Origin: Micavibrio aeruginosavorus_D
GTDB taxonomy: Bacteria; Pseudomonadota; Alphaproteobacteria; Micavibrionales; Micavibrionaceae
Length of the DNA stretch: 64,000 nt
Direction of reading: 5' to 3'
Assembly: GCF_051245535.1 (NCBI RefSeq)
Contig: NZ_CP195303.1
Coordinates: 1,984,001-2,048,000 of the forward strand
Below the pieces are notes generated by a model. That model was not told where the DNA came from and made no database searches. It saw only the letters and a list, made by a program, of their open reading frames with translations. How positions within the stretch are numbered: the first letter of the stretch is position 1; each line of letters opens with the position of its first letter. Below are positions 26,335 through 35,293 of the stretch, piece after piece. Made by a program: the position numbers and the translations under genes.

Positions 26335-27036
26335 CTATGCTGCGGTGCGTATATCCGCCAACAAAGACGGCCATTGCGCCGGCAAACGCCCGGCAAACGG
26401 CCCGTCCTTCGACCGCCAATAGGCCAGAATTTGCGGGAACTGGTTAAATTCCAGATCCGCTTCCTTGATAATACGGCGATCCAATGGGAACAGACGTACA
26501 CCATCCAGTTTGGATGACCGTCCCTGATAATGACGCTCGGTCAGATAATCCTTCATCACCTGCGACAAAATATACGGATCATCGGTGCCCAGACGGCTGC
26601 GCACATCTTCGCGCCGCTGCATGATGACATCCAGAGCCTGACGGGCGGCATTGGCCACCCCACCCTGCGAAATACGGGCCACATAAATGGCGCGCGCCAT
26701 GTGGTGCAAGGCGGCCTGATCAATTTCCGGCAACCAGATCAGAACACCGGAGCGCATGTCCGATACACGCTCCAGATCGAAACACTGGGCACAGAAAATA
26801 CAGGCCGTCGTCAATTTATCCGGATGCGCGTCGCCCGCCGCCGCATTCGCGCCCGGCATCGGAATCACATCCTGATATTTCATGGATTGAAAGCCACAGA
26901 ACTGGCACGTGTGCTGATCACGGTCAAGCACGCGCGCTTTCACCTCGGGTGAAACTTCTGCGTTTTTTCGAGAAAAACTCTGGGCATTGCCGCCACGGAC
27001 AATGCCCAGAGTGATTGATTTCAGATCGTTTTGCAC
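26335..27036 (-). CDS. icmJ: type IVB secretion protein IcmJ/DotN
   Basis: 233 aa from a GTG (27036); MQNDLKSITLGI resembles known IcmJ N-termini. HNH-like zinc site: DQHTCQFCGFQ and TTACIFCAQCFDLERV provide four Cys. In Legionella, DotN is part of the DotL coupling complex, on the cytosolic face. Place in the order C-D-J-B is the same as in Legionella and as traR-traQ-traT-traU of IncI plasmids. No other early Met supports a shorter start. Confidence 0.9.
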   Translation of the reverse strand: MQNDLKSITLGIVRGGNAQSFSRKNAEVSPEVKARVLDRDQHTCQFCGFQSMKYQDVIPMPGANAAAGDAHPDKLTTACIFCAQCFDLERVSDMRSGVLIWLPEIDQAALHHMARAIYVARISQGGVANAARQALDVIMQRREDVRSRLGTDDPYILSQVMKDYLTERHYQGRSSKLDGVRLFPLDRRIIKEADLEFNQFPQILAYWRSKDGPFAGRLPAQWPSLLADIRTAA

Positions 27037-27057
27037 GGTCTGCCTAACTTCAAGAGA

Positions 27058-27441
27058 TTAGAACAGGCCGCCACCGCTGATCGCGGTCATTTGGGCAGCG
27101 GATACACCAGCGCCCGAACCAACCGTGGTCAGCATTGCGTCATAGACGATCGGCAGTGCGAACAGACCACCACCGGCAGCCAGACGAATTGCGCCGTCTT
27201 TCAGAGCAACCTGGCCCGGGTTTTCAACGTGGTCTTTAATTTTCAGGATGCCAAGCACGCCCAGCAAGATACCGAACATGTAAGCAATACCGGACAACAG
27301 ACCCGGCAGGCTTGAGATAGATGCTACGATATTCTGAGCGATTGTGTTGAAGCTGTTACCTGCGTGTGCGTCGCCTGCTGTTACCAGCATCGTCACGCCC
27401 ATCAGGGCAGCCAGTTGGATCGTCTTGTTCAGTGTAATCAT
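27058..27441 (-). CDS. icmD: type IVB secretion protein IcmD/DotP
   Basis: 127 aa: signal peptide (MLVTAGDAHAG cleavage region), then two TM helices around SLPGLLSGIAYMFGILLGVL and GGGLFALPIVYDAML, linked by the conserved KIKDHVENPGQ loop. This is the IcmD/DotP layout and length. The same module occurs again inside the upstream icmC product. It lies 21 bp before icmJ. Confidence 0.88.
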   Translation of the reverse strand: MITLNKTIQLAALMGVTMLVTAGDAHAGNSFNTIAQNIVASISSLPGLLSGIAYMFGILLGVLGILKIKDHVENPGQVALKDGAIRLAAGGGLFALPIVYDAMLTTVGSGAGVSAAQMTAISGGGLF

Positions 27442-27478
27442 GGTTTAGTCCTCCTCTTACCGTTTTTTACGACTGCTT

Positions 27479-28570
27479 CTAGGTGAATAATATACCATAG
27501 CCTGTAATCCCGAAAGTCTCTTGTACGACATTCAGAACCGGGCCCAGGTTCACAGCCAGCGCACCACCCAGAACGTGGGTCATGCCGGCCATTAAAGATG
27601 CTTGGTGCGACCCCTCGGCCACATCGCGGATAATAAACCAGCCCCGAATAAAGCTGATCCAGCCAATAACCATCATAAAGGCCAGAACCGAGCTGAAAAC
27701 CGTATGAATGTGGTTCAGTTCGTCCGCGCTCATGCCGGAGTCGAAGTTCAGTTCGGCATAGGTCGAAATATTATCCGCCGCAAACAGGGATCCGGTAAAG
27801 GCCCCCATGATGGCATCGATGGACAACAGGGTTCCGCCGACAAGAAAAGTCATAATCGTCCCAAAACCAGCCGGGCCGCGCGGGCCTTCCTGCGCGCTTT
27901 TCAGCAAGCGGGAAACACCAATCATGATGAAAATAATACCAGCCAGATAGGAAAACCCGCTGAACACCAGGTGCATCGGCGCCCAGATGTCGTTGACCAA
28001 AGCGGCCACCATCGCATCCAACCCGCCGCCAACGGTTTGACCACCGTTAAAGCCACTGGTCGTCGGCGCAAAAATATCCTGCGCCACTGCGTTGTAGGCA
28101 ACTTCCATAACCATGGGCAACGCGAAGAACGCACCGCCAGCCGCAAAGCGCTTAATTGATTCTGACAAAGGTGTCTGGTTCGGGTTTTCAACATGGTCCC
28201 GCAATTTCAAAATTGCGATCACGCCCAAATACAAACCGAACAAGTAAGCAATGGCGGACAAGAATCCCGGGATCAGGCTTACAGCCTCAACCGTGTTACA
28301 CATGACCGAGCCAATGGTATTGCCACCACACCCGCCTTGCCCAAATGAAATGGTAAATCCACCAGAGCCCCAACCAATACCGATGGTGCCCAAGCCAGGA
28401 ATGCTGATGCTGGCGCCAGAGCCGCCGATGGACCCGATACCAGGAATGGAGAAGTTGGGAATACCGCCCAGCGCGTGAGCATCTTTGGCGCCCAGGCCAA
28501 AGATCAACATCATCGCGACCAGCGCGATGGACAAAAATCGGAACGGTTTAAGCGCGTTCAGCCTTGTCAT
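27479..28570 (-). CDS. icmC: IcmD-like/IcmC (DotE) fusion protein of the type IVB system
   Basis: 363 aa from ATG 28570. Signal peptide (FLSIALVAMMLIFGLGAKDA), then a Gly/Ile repeat-like low-complexity segment (about 35-90), then an IcmD-like two-helix module (LIPGFLSAIAYLFGLYLGVI, KLRDHVENPNQ, GGAFFALPMV) almost parallel to the downstream IcmD protein. A C-terminal IcmC/DotE part with several TM helices follows (HLVFSGFSYLAGIIFIMIG, VLAFMMVIGWISFIRGWFII). Legionella IcmC is only about 194 aa and has no such N-terminal module. Synteny supports the icmC assignment. Confidence 0.85.
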   Translation of the reverse strand: MTRLNALKPFRFLSIALVAMMLIFGLGAKDAHALGGIPNFSIPGIGSIGGSGASISIPGLGTIGIGWGSGGFTISFGQGGCGGNTIGSVMCNTVEAVSLIPGFLSAIAYLFGLYLGVIAILKLRDHVENPNQTPLSESIKRFAAGGAFFALPMVMEVAYNAVAQDIFAPTTSGFNGGQTVGGGLDAMVAALVNDIWAPMHLVFSGFSYLAGIIFIMIGVSRLLKSAQEGPRGPAGFGTIMTFLVGGTLLSIDAIMGAFTGSLFAADNISTYAELNFDSGMSADELNHIHTVFSSVLAFMMVIGWISFIRGWFIIRDVAEGSHQASLMAGMTHVLGGALAVNLGPVLNVVQETFGITGYGILFT

Positions 28571-28635
28571 GATGCACACCCAATTGTTCACCTGCAGGAA
28601 GCGCAACCCCTTGCTTTTTATTGGTTTTTTGCAAC

Positions 28636-28653
28636 TAGATCGCATTTGATCTA
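28636..28653. promoter_or_regulatory. palindrome upstream of icmC
   Basis: Inverted repeat TAGATC-N6-GATCTA in the AT-rich 264-bp gap before icmC, followed by a second one, GCTGA-N4-TCAGC at 28659-28672. The arrangement suggests an operator or a leader hairpin for an icmC-icmD-icmJ transcript. No promoter hexamers are clear enough to mark. Confidence 0.45.
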
Positions 28654-28758
28654 AATTGCTGAAACCTCAGCTTCCTGACTTACATTACCGTTATTCTATT
28701 AATTTATCGTTTATATGGGATCTCTTTTTTTCGGACCCACTGTGGATATGTCTATCAT

Positions 28759-28798
28759 AAAAAGGCCGCGAACGCGACATAAATGACGTTCACGGCCT
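28759..28798 (-). terminator. terminator behind icmG
   Basis: Stem AGGCCG-GAACG/CGTTC-CGGCCT with one mismatch and a 12-nt loop, then five Ts on the minus strand, 37 bp after the icmG stop. It ends the icmL-K-E-G transcript. Confidence 0.75.
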
Positions 28799-28834
28799 CA
28801 CCTTTTGTTCAGAGCGGGGAAGGCCCCGACCTCT

Positions 28835-30136
28835 TTACTGGGAAATGCGGCCCTCGCTGCCGATCACAACCCATCGTCCATTTTCGTAGGCAATCGACGA
28901 AATGCGGCCCACTCCCGGCAGGCTGTCACCCACCTCAACCGTGCGCATTTCGCTTTCACCGGCGCGCGCAACCATGGCCCGGCCCGGCTGTGCCCCTTTC
29001 AAAACCCATTGAACGGACTGTGCCTGACGCGCAACCGGCTTGGGTTTCGGTTCGGCCTTCAGCGTTGTCGTGCGCGATGGTGGCGTATCAGAAGACGATA
29101 CCGCCGGGGCTTGCGCCTGCGTGTTCAGCTTCTTCTCCAGCGCTTTCACGGCGGCGCGTAACTCTTCCACTTCATCCGTTGCGGTCGCGGCACTTTCCTT
29201 GCGTACAACCGACAAATCGTCTTCCAACTGATCCAGACGGGCCGCAATCAGATCAAGACGATCCAGCATTTGCGCGCCCATATCCGGGTCGATGGACTCG
29301 GTGGATGGAGCCTGTTCCGCAACCGGGGCCGCCAACGGCGCATCCACCACGGCAACCGGTTCAGACACTGGCGCAGGCGTCGGTTCCGGCATGGCCAGAG
29401 CCGCATCAGCAACGGGAGCCGGGACCGCATCAGCACCATCCGCCGCACCCGAAGGTTTCAACAAATCATTGGCCTTTGGCATTGCCACAGCCGGAGCTGG
29501 AGCCGCTTCCATCTGAGCCTCAGGCATAGCCGGAGCGTCCTGCACTTCAACCGGGAGCGTGTCGGACAGCGGGGCTTGCTCTGCTGTCTCCTGCAAAGTG
29601 GAATCGAGCGCTGCCGGGTCATTGAACATGCCCTGAGCGGGTGATGACTGATCAGGATCGCGCGGCGTTTGCGCGTCAGCCGAGTCAACCGCAACACCAT
29701 AATCCGGAGCCGCCGGAAGACCCGCCACAGGAGCGGGAGCAGGGGCCGGGAGAGGGGCCGTCATCGCAGGGGCGATCGGGGCTGCAGCCATATCCGCAGA
29801 ATCAGACTGGGCCACAGAGGGCGCCACAGGTTGGGGTGCTTGCCCCTGTTGCGGGGATCCACCCATCATTGTCATGACCATCACGCCCGCGCCCACCACA
29901 ACGGCCGCGCCGATAATCAGCTTGTTGGTCAGAGACGATTTCTTTTTCGCCGGGGCCTGCTGGGCGTCTTCGCCGGAACCATCATCGACCGCATCCCACT
30001 CATCATCGGCCAAATCGTCGCCCGTCGTGTAATCGGCATCATAGGTATCCGCATCATCAAAGCTGGCGTCTTGAAAATCATCGCCCTGAAAATCATCACC
30101 AGGGAAATCCATATCGTCTTGATTGTGATTGCTCAT
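28835..30136 (-). CDS. icmG: type IVB secretion protein IcmG/DotF-like
   Basis: 433 aa, bitopic. A very acidic cytosolic N-terminus with repeated GDDFQ blocks (residues 1-60), a KKK stop, one TM helix (LIIGAAVVVGAGVMVMTMMG, about 73-92), a long Ala/Pro-rich periplasmic stretch (about 95-290), a short coiled coil (DRLDLIAARLDQLEDDLSVV) and a small globular C-terminal domain (QWVLKGAQPGRAMVARAG...). Same topology as DotF/IcmG but much longer than its roughly 270 aa. Identity rests on topology and the place between icmE and icmC. Confidence 0.8.
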   Translation of the reverse strand: MSNHNQDDMDFPGDDFQGDDFQDASFDDADTYDADYTTGDDLADDEWDAVDDGSGEDAQQAPAKKKSSLTNKLIIGAAVVVGAGVMVMTMMGGSPQQGQAPQPVAPSVAQSDSADMAAAPIAPAMTAPLPAPAPAPVAGLPAAPDYGVAVDSADAQTPRDPDQSSPAQGMFNDPAALDSTLQETAEQAPLSDTLPVEVQDAPAMPEAQMEAAPAPAVAMPKANDLLKPSGAADGADAVPAPVADAALAMPEPTPAPVSEPVAVVDAPLAAPVAEQAPSTESIDPDMGAQMLDRLDLIAARLDQLEDDLSVVRKESAATATDEVEELRAAVKALEKKLNTQAQAPAVSSSDTPPSRTTTLKAEPKPKPVARQAQSVQWVLKGAQPGRAMVARAGESEMRTVEVGDSLPGVGRISSIAYENGRWVVIGSEGRISQ

Positions 30137-30170
30137 CTTTTTTTCACTTTCTACACCGCATCTATAACAC

Positions 30171-30197
30171 TGAATGCGGTTTATAAAACCGCATTCA
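30171..30197. other. perfect hairpin between icmE and icmG
   Basis: 12-bp perfect stem TGAATGCGGTTT/AAACCGCATTCA with a 3-nt ATA loop, no T-run on the minus strand. More likely an mRNA-stabilising or processing hairpin, or attenuator, than a terminator. Confidence 0.6.
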
Positions 30198-30245
30198 AAT
30201 CTTTCTTAAATGATCCAGCCGGACCGGCCATCAATCCACTGGGCA

Positions 30246-31658
30246 TCAATTCGTGGACGATGTATCCGTCTGCGTCGATGCCGGTTGGGTCGCGGGGGCC
30301 GCCGTTGCCGGCTGCTGACCCTGATTTTGCACCGGGATAAAGGCCGGGATCAGATTGCCAAACGGGTTTTGGTTGGACGTTTGCGACGCAACCGCCGGCT
30401 CTTCCTTGCTGGTATTTTGCTGAACCGGTTTCACGAACAGCAATGCCATCGGCGTGCCCGCGGCAACGCGCAGCATCGGTTCAGCATTATCCGCTTCTTC
30501 GTCCAGCATCTCGCCGACTTTTTCTGCCGCCTCTTCAACCGCCTTGAAGAATTCCTGTTCTGTATCCAGATCTTCGGACGTGGATGAGGACGACGATCCG
30601 CCCGTGGCGACGGTCAATGTGGTTGATCCGGTTTCGGCGATCGCTCCACCCAACCCTTCGATAAAGGCTGCGGCAGCGGGCAAGATCACGCGGGTGAAGT
30701 ATTTTTTATCAATCTCGGTAATCATACCGGGATTGGCGGTTTTCGGGTCCAACGCAATCGCGTCCGTCCCATAGGCGATTCCATCGACCACGACCGTGTT
30801 GAATTGCAGCGTGATATATTCATCACTGGCCTTAAACGACCCGATCGCACGGCTGCCCGCCAGCGGACCCGAAACAATCTGGGCCAGAACCGGGCCCGGT
30901 GCGTCCGTGTTGGCTTCGGTCATCAATTGGGCATATTCGATAGTTCCGGCAGGAAGCAGAATAAGCACGTCAGACGCTTGCGCATCCCCTTCGGCGGCCA
31001 GGCGCTCTTCCTCGGCCTTTTGCTTTTGCTCTTCGCGCTTCTGCTCGATCCAATCCGGATCGCTGACCGATTCCTGGTTCGGACCTTTCAGCGTTTTGAA
31101 ATCCAGAATGGATTCCATTTGACCTGCCATAGCCTTGGCGAGCTGTTGCTTCACCTCCGCGTTTGGATCAACTGGCGGGGCAACGGGGCCGGCCTCAGTG
31201 GGCGCAGCTTGCTTTTCTTTCTCAATCCGTTCGGCCTGCAGACGACGCCAACGCTCCAGCGGATCTTCTTCGGATACCTTGGCATCGTCCAGCGGAATAA
31301 CACCACGCGTCGTCCCCACCGGAACGGGCAGGGCGCTCTGGCCCGTGCTTTGCGCCTGATCAATCTGCGCTTGGTTGAAATCTTGAATCTGCTCGCGATA
31401 GGTGTCAGACACCTCGTTGGCCCCCGGCGCCTGGCTCAAATCCGAACCCGGACGCATCACCGATGTACCACCGGTTTCCTTTTCCCCGCCAAACAGAACG
31501 ATACCGCCAACGATGGTCGCAATAGCCCCCAGCACAACGCCGATCTTGACCATCGGGTTGTTGCGAAGCATGTCGCTCATCGACTGCTCGCCGCCCTCGA
31601 AATCTTCGAAGCCAGCATCCTGACCCATCGGGTCGTTGTCGAATTCGTTATTGCTCAT
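30246..31658 (-). CDS. icmE: type IVB core-complex protein IcmE/DotG
   Basis: VirB10-like inner-to-outer membrane channel protein. 470 aa from ATG 31658 with AAGGA 8 nt upstream (an ATG-like start at 31676 is less likely). Acidic cytosolic N-terminus, TM helix (GVVLGAIATIVGGIVLF, about 41-57), a charged coiled-coil region (WIEQKREEQKQKAEEERLAA), then the C-terminal VirB10-type beta domain (LLPAGTIEYAQLMTEANTD, LAGSRAIGSFKASDEYITLQ). The long repeats of Legionella DotG (about 1048 aa) are missing; the size matches plasmid TraO. The start overlaps icmK by 11 nt. Confidence 0.93.
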   Translation of the reverse strand: MSNNEFDNDPMGQDAGFEDFEGGEQSMSDMLRNNPMVKIGVVLGAIATIVGGIVLFGGEKETGGTSVMRPGSDLSQAPGANEVSDTYREQIQDFNQAQIDQAQSTGQSALPVPVGTTRGVIPLDDAKVSEEDPLERWRRLQAERIEKEKQAAPTEAGPVAPPVDPNAEVKQQLAKAMAGQMESILDFKTLKGPNQESVSDPDWIEQKREEQKQKAEEERLAAEGDAQASDVLILLPAGTIEYAQLMTEANTDAPGPVLAQIVSGPLAGSRAIGSFKASDEYITLQFNTVVVDGIAYGTDAIALDPKTANPGMITEIDKKYFTRVILPAAAAFIEGLGGAIAETGSTTLTVATGGSSSSSTSEDLDTEQEFFKAVEEAAEKVGEMLDEEADNAEPMLRVAAGTPMALLFVKPVQQNTSKEEPAVASQTSNQNPFGNLIPAFIPVQNQGQQPATAAPATQPASTQTDTSSTN

Positions 31659-32778
31659 CGCTGTCGTCCTTTTCACTCAGATGCGCGCGCACCATGCGGC
31701 CCTTGTCGGACAAGAGCAAAACCGGCGCATCTTCAATCGTATAGACATTCATACCATCGGCCGAACTGACCGCCCCGCTCCATCCCGGAGACAGCAAGGT
31801 CAGTGGCGTCCGTACATACACATTGCTTTTGAAACGATACGCCGTCGTGCGGCCATCAACACCCGCCACAACCAGTTTCTCGGCACTGTCCGGGACAATT
31901 CCGTCCAGAATGCTGGCCTGCGCCGCATTGCCGGCGGCAATGGTAATGCCCCCATCGATAATCGGCGGCTTGGCATACGGACCATATTCAGGAATGCGCG
32001 CATCCATGCGGTAATGCACGGTGTCGCGGTGCGTATTCATCACGAACGTAATCGGGGTTTTCAATTCCAGCAACTTGACGGACAGGTTGCCATAGGCAAA
32101 TTCCTGCATCGGCGTGACGCGCAAGACCCAGCCGCCAGCACCCGGTTTCAGAATTTCGAAATCCCCGGCCCAGCTCACATCTTCGATCGGCCACGGCGCC
32201 CCCGTCACATCGACGAAGTTCAGCGTGGTCACGTGACCCACGGCCACTTTAATTTCAGACGGGCGGACACCCGGGTCCAACGCCACGGTTTGCACAACCA
32301 CTTCCGGTTCCGGATAGGGTTGCAGCGGTGTCTGTACCGCTTCCAACGTTTGGTCGTACCGCTTCAGCAATTCGCGAATTTCTTCCGGGCGCATGGGCAA
32401 AAGGCCTGTAATCGCAGCCTCAAACGCATCTTCACGGATTTCCACTTCGATTTCTTCCGGTGATTTTTCGGCCAGATCCATGCCCATGCCCGCGCCACCT
32501 TCAACCGGAGCCAGGCCGGCATCTTCCGGCAAGGCCAGACCCGGCGCGCGTTCCATATTGTCCATTCCCGGCGGCAGGGCGCTATCATCCTGTGCGACCA
32601 GATCATCGGCGGGTTGTTCCGCATCCATCTGAGCGGCCAGACCCGGCGGCAACGCATCCTGTGCAGCCACAGAGACCGACAAGGCCGTGCTGGCCAGACA
32701 TACAAATAATGCCCCCAGCACCAGAGGGCGCACAGCATTGTTTACGACTTGAAAATATCGATTGGATTTCGATGTCAT
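31648..32778 (-). CDS. icmK: type IVB core-complex protein IcmK/DotH
   Basis: Outer-membrane-associated core component. 376 aa with a signal peptide (LVLGALFVCLASTALSVSVA, cleavage near AAQDA), a Met/Pro/Ala-rich linker, then the conserved domain from GLLPMRPEEIRELLKRYDQT through TLNFVDVTGAPWPIEDVSW to NVYVRTPLTLLSPGW. The IPP of DotH family proteins is seen as TGAPWPI. Gene order L-K-E is conserved. Confidence 0.94.
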   Translation of the reverse strand: MTSKSNRYFQVVNNAVRPLVLGALFVCLASTALSVSVAAQDALPPGLAAQMDAEQPADDLVAQDDSALPPGMDNMERAPGLALPEDAGLAPVEGGAGMGMDLAEKSPEEIEVEIREDAFEAAITGLLPMRPEEIRELLKRYDQTLEAVQTPLQPYPEPEVVVQTVALDPGVRPSEIKVAVGHVTTLNFVDVTGAPWPIEDVSWAGDFEILKPGAGGWVLRVTPMQEFAYGNLSVKLLELKTPITFVMNTHRDTVHYRMDARIPEYGPYAKPPIIDGGITIAAGNAAQASILDGIVPDSAEKLVVAGVDGRTTAYRFKSNVYVRTPLTLLSPGWSGAVSSADGMNVYTIEDAPVLLLSDKGRMVRAHLSEKDDSDEQ

Positions 32779-32893
32779 GAATATTCTTTTTAGACCCCGG
32801 CTCTATAACCCCAGCGACGCAGACCGTCGCCGGGCAAGGATACAACGTGCCAATACGACTGTCACCACCCTATTGCCCCATTACCCCGCCAGA

Positions 32894-33673
32894 TTAACCC
32901 GGCTGGGCGATCCATTGTTCGATCCCGACCCCGTTCGCGCTTTCCAGACGGGACACACGCACAATCACCATCGTGACCAGCCACGTATCCGAGCGGGTTT
33001 TCGACCCCGCCTGATAGGTCAGGATCATCGGCAACTGGACCTGCCACTGATAACGGCCATTGACCAGCCCTTCCGACACCAGGATCGGCGCGCCCTTCGG
33101 CGCGGCGGTGATAACCTGTTGATATTCCTCAACACTTTCGATGATACGGGAGCGTTGCAAGGCCTGGGTAAAGCTCTCCCAGCCCCGGCGGGTGAAGTTG
33201 CGGGACGCTTCCTGCAAACGGCGGCGGTAATCGCTGAAACCAAAGGTCATGACCTCGGTCGCGGCCTGCGCCACCCAGGACATCAAAGCCGGGGCCGACA
33301 GGTTCGGCGCGTTCAGCGGCACCATCGGCACCAGACGGCCATCTTCGGTCGTGGCGAAATAGCGGTTTTCCGGCTGGTGCGTATGCACGACGAAGAACAT
33401 CGCCCCGATCAGGCCGACGATCACCAGCCCCTGAATCAAGGCCAAACGCAGCAAGGAGCGGTACCCGTCTTTATAAAATTCATTGCGGACGATCACAGTC
33501 CCCAGACCGCTGGGCACGGTATGGCCCTCGGCAATGGCCCCCTTCACGGGTTTGCCACCCTTTTTCACAGGCGCGGGGCCGCGGGGTTCCGTCGCGCGGA
33601 TACGGCGCGGATTGGGCGCATCGCCACCACCGGCAGATCCACCGGGTGCTTGCATATCGGGTGTTTGGGCCAT
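32894..33673 (-). CDS. icmL: type IVB secretion protein IcmL/DotI
   Basis: 259 aa from ATG 33673 with AGGTGG 6 nt upstream (a GTG nine bases earlier is less likely). Basic Pro/Gly-rich cytosolic N-terminus (about 1-60), the family segment VIVRNEFYKDGYRSLLRLAL, a TM helix (IQGLVIVGLIGAMFFVV) and a periplasmic VirB8-like domain (about 105-255). First gene of the icmL-K-E-G operon, divergent from the 33936 gene across a 262-bp promoter region. Confidence 0.95.
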   Translation of the reverse strand: MAQTPDMQAPGGSAGGGDAPNPRRIRATEPRGPAPVKKGGKPVKGAIAEGHTVPSGLGTVIVRNEFYKDGYRSLLRLALIQGLVIVGLIGAMFFVVHTHQPENRYFATTEDGRLVPMVPLNAPNLSAPALMSWVAQAATEVMTFGFSDYRRRLQEASRNFTRRGWESFTQALQRSRIIESVEEYQQVITAAPKGAPILVSEGLVNGRYQWQVQLPMILTYQAGSKTRSDTWLVTMVIVRVSRLESANGVGIEQWIAQPG

Positions 33674-33935
33674 GATTGCCACCTGAAAAAATATCTAAAT
33701 TGTCTAAGGGCTGAAAGACCGGAGGGAGCCCCCGGTACGCACGTCTCCTCAAATGTACCAACAAAACAGTTTGATAACCAAGGGTTAAAATTTCCCTACC
33801 ACCCAGACGAAAGCCGGGTGAAAGAAAGATAATGCAATTTAAGCCCTCGCAGATTTGTACAACAGCCAAAAGAATATGGTAGACTATCCCCAGTTATAAG
33901 AAGACGCCGGGACGAAATGCGGGGGTGACCGGGCC

Positions 33936-35282
33936 ATGATCCATGTTCTGAAAAACAAACTATTCCTTGTTGCTTTGCTGGTCGCGTTGTTCGCGGGCAC
34001 GCTGAGTGGCGGCACATCGGTCAAACCGGCCTTTGCCCAATTGGGCGGCGGGACATGCGGACCGGGCACACCGGGCATGGGTGCCTATGTTTTCGGCGTC
34101 GTTGAATATGGCTTTGGTGTCATTGAAACATTCCCGATGGGCATTATCGCCACCGAAGAAAACGTCAACTACACCCGCGAATGGATGGTCACCGATTTCT
34201 TCAACGGTTGTATCATCGACATTTTCTTCAAGGAACACATCCTGCCCGCCATGATGATGATGACGGAGCAACTCTCCGCCGTTGGCATGCAGCAGGTTTC
34301 TGCTATCGGCATGTTCATGGATGCCAAGCACCAGCAGGAAACACAACGCCTGTTCCAGGAATTGTCCGCACAAGCGCACAAGGATTACCAGCCGAGTGAA
34401 GAGCTTTGCTCGCTGGGCTCTGTGATGAAATCACTGGGCGCATCGGACCGTAACGCCGATCTGACCGCGTTGATGATGACCGAACGATCTTTGCGTCGCC
34501 AGTTGGGCAATGCCAACACCAACGCATCCGAAGGGCCGAAGGAAGACCGCGAAGGTCGTCTGGCCCAATTCCGTGAACGCTATTGCGACCCGAACGACAA
34601 TGACGGCGGTCTGGCCAGCATTTGCGTTGCCGGCGGCAACAACGCAACGAAAAACAAGGATGTGGATTACGCCCGCACCATGGCGTTCCCGCAGACGCTG
34701 AACATCAACTTCTCGGACAACGCGCTGACCGATGACGAAGAAGACGTGATCGCGCTGGCGTCCAACCTGTTCTCGCACGACGTGTTCACCCGGATTGCAC
34801 CGGGCACATTGGAAGTCGCCGCAAACCAGGACGAATATCTGAACGTCCGGTCCGTGATTGCCAAGCGCAGCGTGGCCGAACATTCCTTCAACACCATTCT
34901 GGGCATGAAGACGGCCGGATCGAACGCCGCCGGCACATCGCAGTATATGAGCGCGATGCTGCAGGAACTGGGCATGTCCGCCGCCGACGCGCAATCGCTG
35001 ATCGGGGCCAACCCCAGCTATTACGCCCAAATGGAATTGCTGACCAAATCCATCTTCCAGCGCCCGGAATTTTTTGTCGGGCTGTATGACAAGCCGACCA
35101 ACGTGGCCCGTAAGGGTGTTGCGTTGCAGGCACTGGCGTTGATGCAGGACCGCGATGCGTTCAAAAGCAATCTGCGCAGCGAAGCGATCCTGTCCGTCCT
35201 GCTGGAAATGGAAGTCATGAAACTGCAGGAAGACGTTCAGAACCGCCTGCCGCGTATGGTTGACAGTGGCCCGAAAAACTAA
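33936..35282 (+). CDS. secreted protein of unknown function, T4SS-linked paralogue A
   Basis: 448 aa. Signal peptide (LFLVALLVALFAGTLSGG..., cleavage near AFAQLG), a Cys-containing N-terminal part (GTCGPGTPG, FFNGCIID), then a helical body with MMTEQLSAVGMQQVSAIGMF and MDAKHQQETQRLFQEL, later IGANPSYYAQMELLT and GLYDKPTNVARKGVALQAL. Cys pairs suggest disulfides. The next gene is a paralogue sharing the whole body. It is divergent from icmL, so probably controlled with the secretion operon. I know no characterised family; a periplasmic accessory or structural part of the system is plausible. Confidence 0.8.
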   Translation: MIHVLKNKLFLVALLVALFAGTLSGGTSVKPAFAQLGGGTCGPGTPGMGAYVFGVVEYGFGVIETFPMGIIATEENVNYTREWMVTDFFNGCIIDIFFKEHILPAMMMMTEQLSAVGMQQVSAIGMFMDAKHQQETQRLFQELSAQAHKDYQPSEELCSLGSVMKSLGASDRNADLTALMMTERSLRRQLGNANTNASEGPKEDREGRLAQFRERYCDPNDNDGGLASICVAGGNNATKNKDVDYARTMAFPQTLNINFSDNALTDDEEDVIALASNLFSHDVFTRIAPGTLEVAANQDEYLNVRSVIAKRSVAEHSFNTILGMKTAGSNAAGTSQYMSAMLQELGMSAADAQSLIGANPSYYAQMELLTKSIFQRPEFFVGLYDKPTNVARKGVALQALALMQDRDAFKSNLRSEAILSVLLEMEVMKLQEDVQNRLPRMVDSGPKN

Positions 35283-35293
35283 GGGACCGCAGA

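Noticed and set aside
26118..26504. N-terminal extension of icmB
   Set aside because: The 129 added residues read as Arg/Phe-rich noise, contain the icmJ terminator and are missing in the family; MASYLQKLL fits the known start.
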